DNA from: Algoriphagus limi
GTDB taxonomy: Bacteria; Bacteroidota; Bacteroidia; Cytophagales; Cyclobacteriaceae
NCBI RefSeq assembly: GCF_024919275.1
Contig: NZ_JANWGH010000001.1
Coordinates: forward strand, 1,682,296-1,746,295
Length of the DNA stretch: 64,000 bases
Reading direction: 5' to 3'
This document shows, in pieces, positions 12,753 to 21,986 of the stretch. The position numbers and the translations under genes are program-made. Within the stretch, counting starts at the first letter, position 1. Each line of letters starts with the position of its first letter. Below the pieces are notes generated by a model. It was not told where the DNA came from. It saw only the letters and a program-made list of their open reading frames with translations, and did no database searches.

Positions 12753-12944
12753 ATGAGCTCGAAAAAGCGTTGGTTTATTCAATCTGTTTCCGGTTTGCTA
12801 TTTACCGGAACGGGTCTATCTATGTGCATAGATGCAGAACTAAACAAACTATCCGGAGATCCTTGGTTTTGGTACGGGACAACTGGACTAATAGTCTTTC
12901 AAGCAGGTTTGAGTTTGGTGATTGATGGAGTAAGATTTCGATGA
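12753..12944 (+). CDS. Small membrane protein with two hydrophobic segments
   Basis: A 63-residue ORF starting at ATG 12753, 18 bases after the dehydrogenase stop. It has a Lys/Arg-rich start (MSSKKRW), a first hydrophobic segment around 9-26 and a second around 42-58, and ends in VRFR. This is the shape of small two-pass inner-membrane proteins. No family recognised. The position in a likely transcript and the clean hydrophobic pattern support it as real, but it could be a chance ORF. Confidence 0.6.
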   Translation: MSSKKRWFIQSVSGLLFTGTGLSMCIDAELNKLSGDPWFWYGTTGLIVFQAGLSLVIDGVRFR

Positions 12945-13018
12945 AGTGATTAATCCTTTGCTCAAAAAAATTGTCTAACTAGCAAGACAAATTCTTACCC
13001 AGCAAACCTTCTAAAACT

Positions 13019-13525
13019 ATGTTGAAAAAAATCACTATCGGGATTGTCTTGGTTTTAATAGCCATTCAATTAATCCCTGCCGAAAAAAATGAGTCCAATG
13101 ATCAGACTTTTGATATCAGCAAAAGCTATGACCTCCCGGACCAAGTAGCCACCATTATGAAAGGTGCCTGCAATGATTGCCATACCAATTTGACTCGCTA
13201 TCCTTGGTATTCGAATATCCAACCGGTGAAATACTTCCTAGCTGATCATGTCAATGATGGAAAAAGACACTTGAATTTTTCAGAATTCACGAAACTCCCT
13301 CTTGCTGTCCAAAACCATAAATTGGAGGAAGTCATCGAAACAGTAGAAAGCAAGGAAATGCCTTTGGAGTCTTATACCTATTTCGGATTGCATCCGGAAG
13401 CTGATCTTACTGACGAAGAGCGGGAGGTTTTAATCAACTGGGCAAAGGAACAAATGGCCTATTTGGCCGCCACCTATCCTGCGGATAGTTTGGTCATGAA
13501 GCGAAGAACTCCACCAAGTCAATAA
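13019..13525 (+). CDS. Haem-binding domain protein (cytochrome-c-like)
   Basis: A 168-residue protein with one N-terminal hydrophobic segment (residues 4-20) acting as signal or anchor, then a periplasmic domain with one c-type haem motif, CNDCH, at residues 51-55. Downstream it has YPWYSNIQPV and DHVNDGKRHLNFSEF, the hallmarks of the haem-binding domain family (Haem_bd) common in Bacteroidota. It probably carries one covalently bound haem in the periplasm; partners are unknown. A stem-loop with a T-run follows the stop (13534-13566). Confidence 0.88.
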   Translation: MLKKITIGIVLVLIAIQLIPAEKNESNDQTFDISKSYDLPDQVATIMKGACNDCHTNLTRYPWYSNIQPVKYFLADHVNDGKRHLNFSEFTKLPLAVQNHKLEEVIETVESKEMPLESYTYFGLHPEADLTDEEREVLINWAKEQMAYLAATYPADSLVMKRRTPPSQ

Positions 13526-13533
13526 AAAACGAC

Positions 13534-13566
13534 AAAATGGCCCGAATCTACCGGGTCATTTTTATT
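13534..13566 (+). terminator. Rho-independent terminator after haem-binding gene
   Basis: AAAATGGCCCG at 13534-13544 pairs with CGGGTCATTTT at 13552-13562 (one G-U), with a short loop and a following T-rich stretch. Confidence 0.75.
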
Positions 13567-13662
13567 TTGTATCTATGAAATCGAGCATGACGCGAGCGAC
13601 ACACAGAGGGATGATTATGATTGCGAGATTCCATGTGACCTTTGAAAAACAATTATAAACAC

Positions 13663-14664
13663 ATGAAAAAAATCAAAGAGGAGGAAGTCCGCTGGGGAAT
13701 CATCGGGGTTGGTGACGTATGCGAAGTCAAATCTGCCCCTGCTATGAATTTGGTTCCTCATAGTCGCCTGGTTGCTGTCATGCGCAGAAATGAAGAAAAG
13801 GTGAAGGACTACGCCAAAAGACATGGAGTTCCCAAATGGTATACAGATGCAAAGTCTTTGATCGAAGATCCTGAAGTCAATGCCATCTACATCGCTACGC
13901 CTCCATACATGCACCTTCCCTACACAGAAATGGCAGCCAAAGCAGGCAAACCAGTTTATGTGGAAAAACCCATGGCCAGAACATTTGCAGAATGCGAAGC
14001 CATGATCAAAGTATGTGAAGAAGCAGGCGTCCCGCTCTATGTGGCCTATTACCGAAGAGCACTTCCTCATTTTGTAAAAATTAAAGAGCTGTTGAACCAA
14101 GGTAGAATCGGTGTAATCCGATCGGTTCATATTCAAATGCGGCAAGAACCCGAACCTGAAATCATTGCCAAATTGGAGAACAACTGGCGAGTCATTCCTG
14201 AGATAGCAGGAGGAGGATATTTTTATGATTTGGCATCCCATCAATTAGACTTGCTTCAATTCTTTTTTGGAAAAATCACCCATGCTTCTGGTTTTGCCAC
14301 CAATCAAGCCAAATTATATCCGGCTGAAGATATGGTGGTAGGAAGCTATGCCTTTGAAAACGGAGTCATGGGAAGCGGAAACTGGTGCTTTACCAGCGCC
14401 AAAGAAACTCAGATCGATCAAATTACAATTGATGGAAGCAAAGGTCAGATTCGGTTTGAGACCTTTGGAAAAGGAGAGTTTACACTTCTCCGAGATGAAG
14501 AAGAACCAAAACATTTTCACCTTGAATTGCCCATGCATATCCAACAGCCTTTGATCCAAAAAATCGTAGATGATTTATTGGGTATTGACAATTCTCCGAG
14601 TACAGGTCACAGTGCATCTCGGACTAATTGGGTATTGGAAGAAATCACCAAAGAGAAGGTTTAG
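13663..14664 (+). CDS. Gfo/Idh/MocA family oxidoreductase (cytoplasmic)
   Basis: A 333-residue NAD(P)-dependent oxidoreductase from ATG 13663 (MKKIKEEE). A TTG 21 bases upstream could extend it by 7 residues, but the ATG is preferred. Seen: Rossmann motif WGIIGVGDV near 11-19, IATPPYMH, and the canonical VEKPMA with catalytic-type Lys, followed by YYRRALP and the C-terminal substrate domain (GGGYFYDLASHQLD). There is no export signal, unlike the paralogue at 10077. Typical substrates are sugars, inositols or their oxidised forms; the specific one is not deducible. It stands alone, with terminators on both sides. Confidence 0.88.
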   Translation: MKKIKEEEVRWGIIGVGDVCEVKSAPAMNLVPHSRLVAVMRRNEEKVKDYAKRHGVPKWYTDAKSLIEDPEVNAIYIATPPYMHLPYTEMAAKAGKPVYVEKPMARTFAECEAMIKVCEEAGVPLYVAYYRRALPHFVKIKELLNQGRIGVIRSVHIQMRQEPEPEIIAKLENNWRVIPEIAGGGYFYDLASHQLDLLQFFFGKITHASGFATNQAKLYPAEDMVVGSYAFENGVMGSGNWCFTSAKETQIDQITIDGSKGQIRFETFGKGEFTLLRDEEEPKHFHLELPMHIQQPLIQKIVDDLLGIDNSPSTGHSASRTNWVLEEITKEKV

Positions 14665-14693
14665 AAAAAATTTTAAGAAAAAATTAAGAAAAA

Positions 14694-14721
14694 GGAAATG
14701 ACTGTAAAACCGGTCATTTCC
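14694..14721 (+). terminator. Stem-loop downstream of oxidoreductase gene
   Basis: GGAAATGAC at 14694-14702 pairs with GTCATTTCC at 14713-14721. The T-run (ACTTTTT) is separated by a few bases, so termination is likely but not certain. Confidence 0.55.
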
Positions 14722-14878
14722 GTATACTTTTTAAATAAAAGAATGACCTCTTTCTGAATTTTTTCAAACTCATTAAATTTATTTATTTAATTTTTTTATC
14801 AAAGTTCATTTAAAAATAAATTAATTTTTCTTTTAACAAAAATATGAATCGAACCTTTATTAATTTTTTTACGAATAA

Positions 14879-14936
14879 AAAACTAAAATCAGATCGATTT
14901 TCATGAAGATTGGAAATTTGGCTTGATTTTAGTTTT
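14879..14936. repeat. 13-bp inverted repeat upstream of DUF6600 gene
   Basis: AAAACTAAAATCA at 14879-14891 is the exact inverse of TGATTTTAGTTTT at 14924-14936, with a 32-base spacer that contains a further short palindrome (GATCGATTTTC). It lies about 100 bases before the DUF6600 start, where a 5' leader or operator could be. Confidence 0.5.
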
Positions 14937-15034
14937 AGTATGCATGCATCCTTTTTTAGAATAATTGCATCTAAGAAATGGAAGCAGCCACTAAACCTGC
15001 CCCGATTTATTTGTCCAACTAAACCAACGAAACC

Positions 15035-16438
15035 ATGAAAACCAAACTTATCTCTCGATGGACAGCAGCACTTATGATGGTGATATTTTCCCTGAGTCTG
15101 CTTTCCTTTTCTTCCGCAAAAGCAGAAAATTACAATGGGGTATCCTTTCAGGTATTCTATGATGAATTGATGCCTTATGGTGATTGGGTAAAAGATGCCC
15201 GATATGGATTTATCTGGCTACCTGCTGTGGGCCCTGACTTCCATCCATACGGCACCAATGGGCATTGGGCTATGACCGAATTCGGAAACACCTGGGTTTC
15301 TTATTATGATTGGGGCTGGGCTCCTTTCCACTACGGCCGCTGGTATTACGATGACTTCTATCAAAGCTGGGCTTGGATTCCTGGTTATGATTGGGGTCCT
15401 GCTTGGGTGAGTTGGAGAACAGGCGGTGGCTACTATGGATGGGCACCTTTGGGACCTAGGATTTCGATCAGTGTTCGAGTAGGCATCCCTAGCTTCCATT
15501 GGGTTTTCCTTCCTCAAAGAAGAATCTACGACCGCTATGCTTGGAGATATTATGCTCCTCACCGTACTAAAATCAAGATCATCAATAGAACTACCGTGAT
15601 CAACAATACCGTGGTCTATAACAACAACACTTATGTGGCAGGTCCTAGCAGCCGAGAAATCCGTAGAGTTACTGGAAGAAACGTCCCTGTCTATAGACTA
15701 GAGAATAGTGCAAGACCTGGCCGTGTGGCAGTTTCCAATAACCGGGTAAGTATGTATCGACCTGATTTGCAATCCAGCCGAAGCAGAACTGCAGAAGCTA
15801 GACCTTCTCGAGTACTTGAGTCAAATGAGGCCAGAAGTCGAAGATCTGTGAATGCCACTAGCCCAAGCAGAAGCCGTACGATGGAAAGTTCTCCGAGAGT
15901 AAGAACCGAATCAAATACCGGCTCTCGAACTCAAGCTGCCTCACCTAGCCGAAGCTCAAGCAGAAGCGTTCAGCCTGGTAGATCAAGCTCTCCAAGCAAA
16001 AGCTTCGAGACTAGACCCTATGAAGCTCCGAGGCAGGATAGTCGCTCTAGCCGAGTTCAATCTAGCCCAAACAGCCGGGAAAATTCGGTAAGACCGGACA
16101 ATTCCGCTAGAAGCCGAAGCGGATCCTCTAGCAGAGTACAACCTTCTACCCGTAGCTCTTCGGTAACTAAGGCTCCAGCGCCAAGCAGACAGCGAAATGT
16201 ACAAGCTGCTCCTCAGCGTTCGAGTAGTCGAGTACAGGCCCCTAGCAGTAGAAATACCCGGGTAGAGGCTCCAAAAAGAAGCAGCAGCAGAACCCAAACT
16301 CCTACTCGAAGTAGTTCGCGGGTACAATCCTCGAGTAAAAGCAGTTCCAAAGTAGCTACTCCGAGCAGAAGCAGCTCAAGTAAAAAGGCACCTACTCGAT
16401 CCAGCAGTAGCGCAAGGGGAAATTCAAGAAATAACTAA
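15035..16438 (+). CDS. DUF6600-type secreted protein with Ser/Arg-rich tail
   Basis: A 467-residue protein with a signal peptide (hydrophobic core about 12-28, ending near SSAKA). Residues about 35-160 are extremely aromatic, with repeated Trp-centred units (YGDW, YDWGWAPFHYGRWYYD, IPGYDWGPAWVSWR), the signature of DUF6600 proteins. From about residue 230 to the end the chain is low-complexity and rich in Ser and Arg, built of variations on SSSRVQ and PTRSSS units, strongly basic and probably disordered. The cellular role is unknown. The charged tail could bind polyanions (LPS, exopolysaccharide or DNA), but that is inference. It is a single-gene transcript with a terminator directly after it. 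Confidence 0.85.
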   Translation: MKTKLISRWTAALMMVIFSLSLLSFSSAKAENYNGVSFQVFYDELMPYGDWVKDARYGFIWLPAVGPDFHPYGTNGHWAMTEFGNTWVSYYDWGWAPFHYGRWYYDDFYQSWAWIPGYDWGPAWVSWRTGGGYYGWAPLGPRISISVRVGIPSFHWVFLPQRRIYDRYAWRYYAPHRTKIKIINRTTVINNTVVYNNNTYVAGPSSREIRRVTGRNVPVYRLENSARPGRVAVSNNRVSMYRPDLQSSRSRTAEARPSRVLESNEARSRRSVNATSPSRSRTMESSPRVRTESNTGSRTQAASPSRSSSRSVQPGRSSSPSKSFETRPYEAPRQDSRSSRVQSSPNSRENSVRPDNSARSRSGSSSRVQPSTRSSSVTKAPAPSRQRNVQAAPQRSSSRVQAPSSRNTRVEAPKRSSSRTQTPTRSSSRVQSSSKSSSKVATPSRSSSSKKAPTRSSSSARGNSRNN

Positions 16439-16452
16439 GTAATAAACACTAT

Positions 16453-16485
16453 AAAAGCCATCTCAATTTTCGAGATGGCTTTTTT
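16453..16485 (+). terminator. Rho-independent terminator after DUF6600 gene
   Basis: AGCCATCTC at 16456-16464 pairs perfectly with GAGATGGCT at 16472-16480, followed by a run of T. Confidence 0.85.
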
Positions 16486-16563
16486 ATTTGAACTCTTATG
16501 TAATTTTTTGATCTACTGAAGTTTCGGCTCAATTTCCTAACTTAAAGCCAAAACCACCAAATC

Positions 16564-19500
16564 ATGAAGAAAAGTATCTTTTTGTTCCTGCTCCTTCTCA
16601 CTTTTGAAGCAGTAGGCCAAGTCAATTTTGACCAAAATCTCCCCATCAAATACAGAAATATCGGCCCCTATCGAGGTGGTCGTTCTGTAACAGCTACCGG
16701 AGTGGTGGGCGATCCTCTCACCTACTACTTTGGCACCACAGGAGGAGGACTCTGGAAAACCAGCGATGCCGGACAGCATTGGGAAAATATTTCGGATGGC
16801 TTTTTCACCACAGGATCGGTAGGTGCCGTCGCAGTCTCCGAAAGCAATCCCAATATCGTCTATGTAGGAATGGGCGAGCATGCACCAAGAGGCGTGATGA
16901 CTTCCTATGGAGACGGAGTCTATAAATCTACTGACGCAGGAAAAACCTGGAAAAAACTCGGCCTGGAAAAAACAGAACACATTTCAAGAATTCAGATTCA
17001 CCCATCGAATCCAGACATTGTCTATGTTGCAGCGCAAGGAGCTTTAAACGCTCCCAATCCCGATCGAGGAGTCTTTAAATCTACCGATGGAGGCGATACC
17101 TGGGAAAAGGTTCTTTATGTAGATGACAAAACCGGGGCCGTGGAGCTTTCTATGGACATGAATACTCCTGAAGTACTTTATGCGGCCATGTGGGAGCATC
17201 AGCGTTTGCCGTGGCAGGTGAAGTCAGGCGGTCCGGGTTCGGGTATGTACAAGTCCACAGATTCCGGCGAAACCTGGAAGAAAATAGAAAATGGGCTACC
17301 AAAGGAAAAAGGGAAAATGGCCGTTTCCGTTTCCCGCGCCAACCCAAATAAGGTTTATGCTTTGGTGGAAAGCGATACCTATAAAGACCTAGGCGGCTTG
17401 TTTGTATCGAATGACGCAGGAGAAAGCTGGACCTTGGTCAACAAGGATAATCGACTGACTCAGCGCGCTTGGTATTACATAGAAGTTTTTGCCGATCCGA
17501 ATGATGAAAATACCGTTTGGGTGCAAAGCGCGCCAATGCTGAAGTCATTTGACGGAGGAAAAACCTTTGAAGCCATAGACGGAGCGCATGGAGACTACCA
17601 CGATCTTTGGATCAACCCCAATAACTCCAAAAATATGATTTTGGCAGATGATGGAGGCGGTTCCATCACTTTCAATGGGGGAGAAACCTGGTCCACTCAA
17701 AATAATATGCCTACGGCGCAGTTTTATCGAATCAATACAGACAACCAATTCCCTTACCGAATTTATGGAGGGCAACAGGACAATACTTCCGTGGTCATTT
17801 CCAGCATGGCTTTGGGCCGAGGAGGAATCGGAGAAGAGCATTGGAATTACTCCGCAGGTGGGGAATCTGCCTTCCTAGCCTTTGATCCGGACGACCCAAG
17901 ATATGTTTTAGGCGGAAGCTATCAGGGAACGATTGAGGTCTTGGACATGCAGACCCAGGGTTCGACTAATATCATGGCGGCTCCCATCCAATACCTCGGA
18001 ATGAGCGCTAAGGACATGAAATATCGCTTCAACTGGAACGCTCCGATTATTTGGTCTCAACACGAACCGAACACTTTTTATCATGGAGCCCAAGTGTTGC
18101 TGAAAACTCAGGATTGGGGACAAACTTGGACAGAAGTATCACCCGATCTGACTCGAAATGAAAAGGAAAAGCAGGGAACTCCGGGTGTACCCTTTACCAA
18201 TGAGGCAGTAGGGGCAGAGAATTATGGAACCATCGCCTATGTAATCGAAAGCCCACATGAGGATGGAGTGATTTGGACCGGAAGTGATGATGGTCTGGTT
18301 CACCTGACTCAAGACAATGGAGCCACTTGGACCAATGTCACACCGAAAGGCATGCAGGAAACTTTGGTGAATGCGATTGAAGTTTCCCCTCATGATCCGG
18401 CTACGGCCTACATCGCCACGACCCGCTACAAATTCAATGATTACACCCCGGCGATCTACAAAACTACCGACTATGGAAAGACCTGGACCAATATTTCCAA
18501 AGGAATACCTTATGGAGCCTTTACTCGGGTAGTTCGGGAAGATACCGAAAAAGAGGGACTGCTTTATGCAGGCACCGAACAGGGAATGTATATCTCCCGA
18601 GATGGAGGAGCCAATTGGGAATCCTTCCAATTGAACCTACCCATTACCCCGATCACCGACTTGAAAGTGGCCCATGATGATTTGATTGTGGCGACTTCGG
18701 GAAGATCTTTTTGGATTTTGGACGAACTGAATGTTGTGCGGGAAGTAAAAGCGGATGTAGATCAGATCACCCTCTACACCCCTGAAGATGCCCTTTTGGC
18801 AAATTGGTATTCCAGTATGAATGGAGGGAATTTGGATGATTTTTCCGGAACACATCCTTTCCAGGGATTGAATCCAGCGAATGGCATGGTGATTCACTAT
18901 TCACTTCCAGAATCGGTAACAGATTCTACCGAATTAACCTTGGAGATTCTGGATGCACAGGGGAATTTGGTGAGAAAAATCTCTTCAAAAAGAGACCCTG
19001 AAGCCAAAACTTGGGCGGGTGGTCCTCCAATGGAACCGATCATTTCCACCCGAAAAGGATTGAATCGTTTTGTATGGGATTTGCGCTATCCGACCATGCC
19101 GGGAATTCCGGGCGCTTATATCGAGTCGAGTTACCGTGGTCATAAGGCCATCCCGGGAACCTACACAGTTCGCTTAAGCGGCATGGGTGCAAGTTCGGAG
19201 GCAAAAGCCGAAATCAAAGATCTCCCTGATTACAACTTAAGTCCTTCAGATTATCAAGCCTATCATGCTTGGATGAGTCAACTTGAGGGGGAGGTGACCT
19301 CCATGCACGAGATGGTCAATACGGCCAAGAACTATCAGGACCAACTTTCAGACTTGCTGAAGAAACTGGAAGGAAAAAGCAAGTATTCGGACCTGAAAAC
19401 TGAAGGCGAAAAACTACTCAGTGAGCTCAAGGCATGGGACGAGAATATGATCCAACGAAGATCTACCGCGTACGACGACGTGGAAAACTTCCCGAATAAG

Positions 19501-19704
19501 TTTACCGCTAACTTCCTCTTTATGCTGAATCATGGCGAAAGCAGCATCCCGAAAATCAATGAAGGGACCAAAGCTGAATATGCTCGTCTGATGGAAGAGT
19601 GGAAACCGCTTAAGGATGAAGGCGAACGCTTGATTCAAACAGCAATTCCTTCCTTTAACCAAATGGCACAGGAAGCAGGAGTTGGGGTGCTATTTGTGAA
19701 GTGA
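16564..19704 (+). CDS. Large BNR/sortilin-type repeat protein (beta-propeller)
   Basis: A 1046-residue secreted protein with a signal peptide ([13 protein letters not shown]...VGQ). It carries many BNR/Asp-box units of the form S-x-D-x-G-x-x-W ([53 protein letters not shown]), spread over about residues 50-700, as in VPS10/sortilin-like ten-bladed or multi-domain propellers. The last ~300 residues hold an FlgD-like beta domain ([15 protein letters not shown]) and a helical tail. These proteins are often annotated as glycosyl hydrolases, but no sialidase active-site set is visible. A surface binding or peptidase-associated scaffold role is more cautious. It starts 125 bases after the DUF6600 gene, beyond that gene's terminator. 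Confidence 0.85.
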   Translation: MKKSIFLFLLLLTFEAVGQVNFDQNLPIKYRNIGPYRGGRSVTATGVVGDPLTYYFGTTGGGLWKTSDAGQHWENISDGFFTTGSVGAVAVSESNPNIVYVGMGEHAPRGVMTSYGDGVYKSTDAGKTWKKLGLEKTEHISRIQIHPSNPDIVYVAAQGALNAPNPDRGVFKSTDGGDTWEKVLYVDDKTGAVELSMDMNTPEVLYAAMWEHQRLPWQVKSGGPGSGMYKSTDSGETWKKIENGLPKEKGKMAVSVSRANPNKVYALVESDTYKDLGGLFVSNDAGESWTLVNKDNRLTQRAWYYIEVFADPNDENTVWVQSAPMLKSFDGGKTFEAIDGAHGDYHDLWINPNNSKNMILADDGGGSITFNGGETWSTQNNMPTAQFYRINTDNQFPYRIYGGQQDNTSVVISSMALGRGGIGEEHWNYSAGGESAFLAFDPDDPRYVLGGSYQGTIEVLDMQTQGSTNIMAAPIQYLGMSAKDMKYRFNWNAPIIWSQHEPNTFYHGAQVLLKTQDWGQTWTEVSPDLTRNEKEKQGTPGVPFTNEAVGAENYGTIAYVIESPHEDGVIWTGSDDGLVHLTQDNGATWTNVTPKGMQETLVNAIEVSPHDPATAYIATTRYKFNDYTPAIYKTTDYGKTWTNISKGIPYGAFTRVVREDTEKEGLLYAGTEQGMYISRDGGANWESFQLNLPITPITDLKVAHDDLIVATSGRSFWILDELNVVREVKADVDQITLYTPEDALLANWYSSMNGGNLDDFSGTHPFQGLNPANGMVIHYSLPESVTDSTELTLEILDAQGNLVRKISSKRDPEAKTWAGGPPMEPIISTRKGLNRFVWDLRYPTMPGIPGAYIESSYRGHKAIPGTYTVRLSGMGASSEAKAEIKDLPDYNLSPSDYQAYHAWMSQLEGEVTSMHEMVNTAKNYQDQLSDLLKKLEGKSKYSDLKTEGEKLLSELKAWDENMIQRRSTAYDDVENFPNKFTANFLFMLNHGESSIPKINEGTKAEYARLMEEWKPLKDEGERLIQTAIPSFNQMAQEAGVGVLFVK

Positions 19705-19737
19705 TTATTCACTATTTTGAAGCTGTAAATTTGAATG

Positions 19738-19759
19738 GCCCACGGTTGAAACCGTGGGC
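19738..19759. repeat. Perfect CCCACGGTT palindrome (REP-like, possible terminator)
   Basis: GCCCACGGTT at 19738-19747 is followed after two bases by its exact inverse, AACCGTGGGC, at 19750-19759. It is strongly GC-rich in AT-rich surroundings and followed by TATAATTTTTATTTTT. It can act as a terminator for the BNR protein gene; its form also resembles dispersed palindromes of Bacteroidota. Confidence 0.6.
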
Positions 19760-19934
19760 TATAATTTTTATTTTTCATCTTAACCCTTATTACTTTTCTT
19801 TATCAAATCTTCTTAAGATACCTCTAAATCTCCTTTTGTCATTTATGGAGAATAACAAAAGACTATTTCAATGGAATCCCAGTTTTCAAAATTTTCAAGT
19901 ATCTTATTCGATCTAAAACAATGACAATAAACCT

Positions 19935-20822
19935 ATGCGATTAGCCATTCATAATTGGATGCGGGCGGAAACGCTGGAGAGTACTTTGAAGCGAATTTCA
20001 GCGCTCGGATATACCCATTTAGAAATACAGGGCGCCCCCGAAATGTATGATACACAAGAGGTGAAAGAGCTGCTTGAAAAATACGGAATCCAATGTTGGG
20101 GTTCGGTCACCCTCATGCTTGAAGAACGAAACCTCTTAGCTAAGGACCCTGATCAGCGCAAACGCTCTGTACAATATGTTTTAGACCTTGCTCAAATGGT
20201 CAAGGATTTGGGAGGAAAAGTGATTTCCTTGGTACCTGCTACTGTAGGCAAGATCATCCCGGACGCACGACCTGAAGAAGAGTGGGAATGGGCAGTAGAA
20301 GGAGTCAAACAAGTTTATGAATTTACCGAAGCAAATGGTCTTCGAATTGGAATCGAACCAATCAATCGATTTGAAACCTACTTTATCAATCGAGGTGATC
20401 AGGCATTGGCTTTGGCCGAAGCGGTAGGCCCGAATTGCGGGGTATGTTTGGATACTTTCCATATGAATATTGAAGAAGTGGACATGTTTGCCACTATGAA
20501 GCGAATGGGGTCCCGACTGGTGAATTTTCATGTTGCTGACAACAACCGCATGGCTCCAGGAATGGGCAAACTAGACTGGAAACGAATCATGAGTACCTTG
20601 GCTGAAATTGGCTATGATGAAACGCTTTCAGTTGAATTCTGTCCTCCTATAGATCGTACCCCAGCCAACCCTTATCCAAATTCCATTGACGAGGCACCGG
20701 AAGGATTGAGTGAGGAGCAATTGAAATTTTTACAGGATCACGGTAGCACAGCCATTACGGAAGAGTTTTATTCCATGCTTACTCAGCGATCAGCAGACCT
20801 TCTAAAGCCTTACCTATCATGA
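19935..20822 (+). CDS. Sugar phosphate isomerase/epimerase (TIM barrel)
   Basis: A 295-residue cytoplasmic protein of the xylose-isomerase-like/AP-endonuclease-2 TIM-barrel family. Metal-site elements are in the usual order: IEPINRFE with Glu near 141, CLDTFHMNIEE (Asp and His about 174-177), NFHVADNNR (His about 201) and SVEFCPP near the end (Glu about 236). It resembles D-tagatose/D-psicose 3-epimerase- and hydroxypyruvate isomerase-type enzymes, but the substrate cannot be fixed. It is the first gene of a tight operon; its stop overlaps the next start (ATGA at 20819). Confidence 0.87.
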   Translation: MRLAIHNWMRAETLESTLKRISALGYTHLEIQGAPEMYDTQEVKELLEKYGIQCWGSVTLMLEERNLLAKDPDQRKRSVQYVLDLAQMVKDLGGKVISLVPATVGKIIPDARPEEEWEWAVEGVKQVYEFTEANGLRIGIEPINRFETYFINRGDQALALAEAVGPNCGVCLDTFHMNIEEVDMFATMKRMGSRLVNFHVADNNRMAPGMGKLDWKRIMSTLAEIGYDETLSVEFCPPIDRTPANPYPNSIDEAPEGLSEEQLKFLQDHGSTAITEEFYSMLTQRSADLLKPYLS

Positions 20823-21982
20823 AGATCGTCAACATAGAGGCTTATTGGTTGCGCTGTCCTATTCCCAAGGAAAAGCAACATCGCTCCGACTATGGACTAT
20901 TGACCAATTTCGACATGACTTTGGTGGTGGTTACCACCGATACAGGTTTGCAAGGCTTCGGAGAGGCCAAAGCAGCTGTAGGTTCTTCGGGGTCCTGCGC
21001 CAGCATCGTGAGTTGTATCGAGCATGAACTCAAACCTGCTCTTATTGGTCAGGATGCAGGAGAAATTAATCGAATTTGGGAGATTGTTTACAATGGGACA
21101 AGAGACCATTATGCCCTTTCCAGAGGTCGCAAATTCCCAATTTTAGGAAGAAGAGGACTAACTATTTCAGCCTTGAGTGGAATCGATACTGCCTTGTGGG
21201 ATATCAAGGGAAAATCCTTGGGTGCCCCGATTGTGGATCTTTTAGGAGGAAGTTGTAGGGATAAAATGCCAGCCTATGCAAGTGGTGGCTGGGCCAATGC
21301 TGAAGCCATAGGAGAACAATTATTGGGTTATACCGAAAAAGGATTTTCCGGAGTCAAAATGCGAGTTGGTGTCATGGATGAAAGTGTGGGAGAAAGTATC
21401 AAACGCGTGAAAGCTGCCCGGGAAGCACTCCCTGATCATATCAAATTGATGACGGATGCTCATGGCACCTTCAGCGTTCCAGAGGCCAAACAATTTTGTA
21501 GAGGGGTTGCAGATTGTAATTTGTATTGGTTTGAAGAACCTATCTGTCCGGACAATAAAATAGGAACTGCGGAAGTTCGGGCTAGTACCCACATTCCGAT
21601 TGCAGCTGGAGAAAGTGAATACACCGCTTTTGATGTACGGGACCTGATTGCTGAGAAAGCCTTGGATGTCATTCAACCTGATTGCGCCATCATAGGAGGA
21701 ATTACCGAAGCGATGCGGGTAGCCCAATTAGCTCATACTTATCAATTGGAGCTGGCTCCTCATTGTTGGGGATCTGCATTTTCCTTTATGGCAGGTGCTT
21801 CCATTGCCTTTGCCTCCCCTTCAGCCAATGTCATTGAATTTTCCTTGGGAGGAAATCCAATGATGTATGATTTGGTGAATGAAAAAATCAGTGTCGACCA
21901 GCATGGCATGCTGGCTAAACCCGATAAACCTGGATTGGGATTGACCCCCAATTGGGATTTTGTAAACGAATTCAAACAATAA
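20819..21982 (+). CDS. Mandelate racemase/muconate lactonizing enzyme family protein
   Basis: A 387-residue enolase-superfamily enzyme of the mandelate-racemase subgroup. Metal ligands are visible in order: TDAHG (Asp), WFEEP (Glu) and AAGES (Glu). The base dyad parts are DVIQPDCA (Asp) and APHCWGS (His), and the other catalytic motif reads VKMRVG, with Arg where the classic motif is KxK. Such enzymes abstract an alpha proton from sugar acids or related carboxylates, most often acting as acid-sugar dehydratases. Its ATG overlaps the stop of the isomerase gene, indicating translational coupling. Substrate not predictable. Confidence 0.9.
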   Translation: MKIVNIEAYWLRCPIPKEKQHRSDYGLLTNFDMTLVVVTTDTGLQGFGEAKAAVGSSGSCASIVSCIEHELKPALIGQDAGEINRIWEIVYNGTRDHYALSRGRKFPILGRRGLTISALSGIDTALWDIKGKSLGAPIVDLLGGSCRDKMPAYASGGWANAEAIGEQLLGYTEKGFSGVKMRVGVMDESVGESIKRVKAAREALPDHIKLMTDAHGTFSVPEAKQFCRGVADCNLYWFEEPICPDNKIGTAEVRASTHIPIAAGESEYTAFDVRDLIAEKALDVIQPDCAIIGGITEAMRVAQLAHTYQLELAPHCWGSAFSFMAGASIAFASPSANVIEFSLGGNPMMYDLVNEKISVDQHGMLAKPDKPGLGLTPNWDFVNEFKQ

Positions 21983-21986
21983 AATC

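Larger units (their letters stand above)
14665..15034. other. AT-rich intergenic region with two hairpins
   Basis: 370 bases without a gene. It holds a terminator-like stem near 14694-14721 and a larger inverted repeat at 14879-14936 (listed separately). The rest is very AT-rich and probably includes the promoter of the DUF6600 gene; I could not pick a convincing promoter. Confidence 0.7.

Noticed and set aside
13615..14244. A 209-residue antisense ORF over the second Gfo/Idh/MocA gene
   Set aside because: Rich in Cys, His and Phe without family pattern; it mirrors the real coding strand, which has full family motifs.
15750..16430. Possible CRISPR-like or minisatellite array
   Set aside because: Repeats are degenerate codons of Ser/Arg units inside an open reading frame, without regular spacers.
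18139..18630. A 163-residue antisense ORF in the BNR repeat gene
   Set aside because: Arises from the repeat codon pattern of the sense gene; no protein-like composition or start context.
19701..19916. A 71-residue ORF after the BNR protein gene
   Set aside because: Its sequence is translated from the palindrome and AT-rich spacer; no conserved features, and it overlaps the end of the upstream gene.
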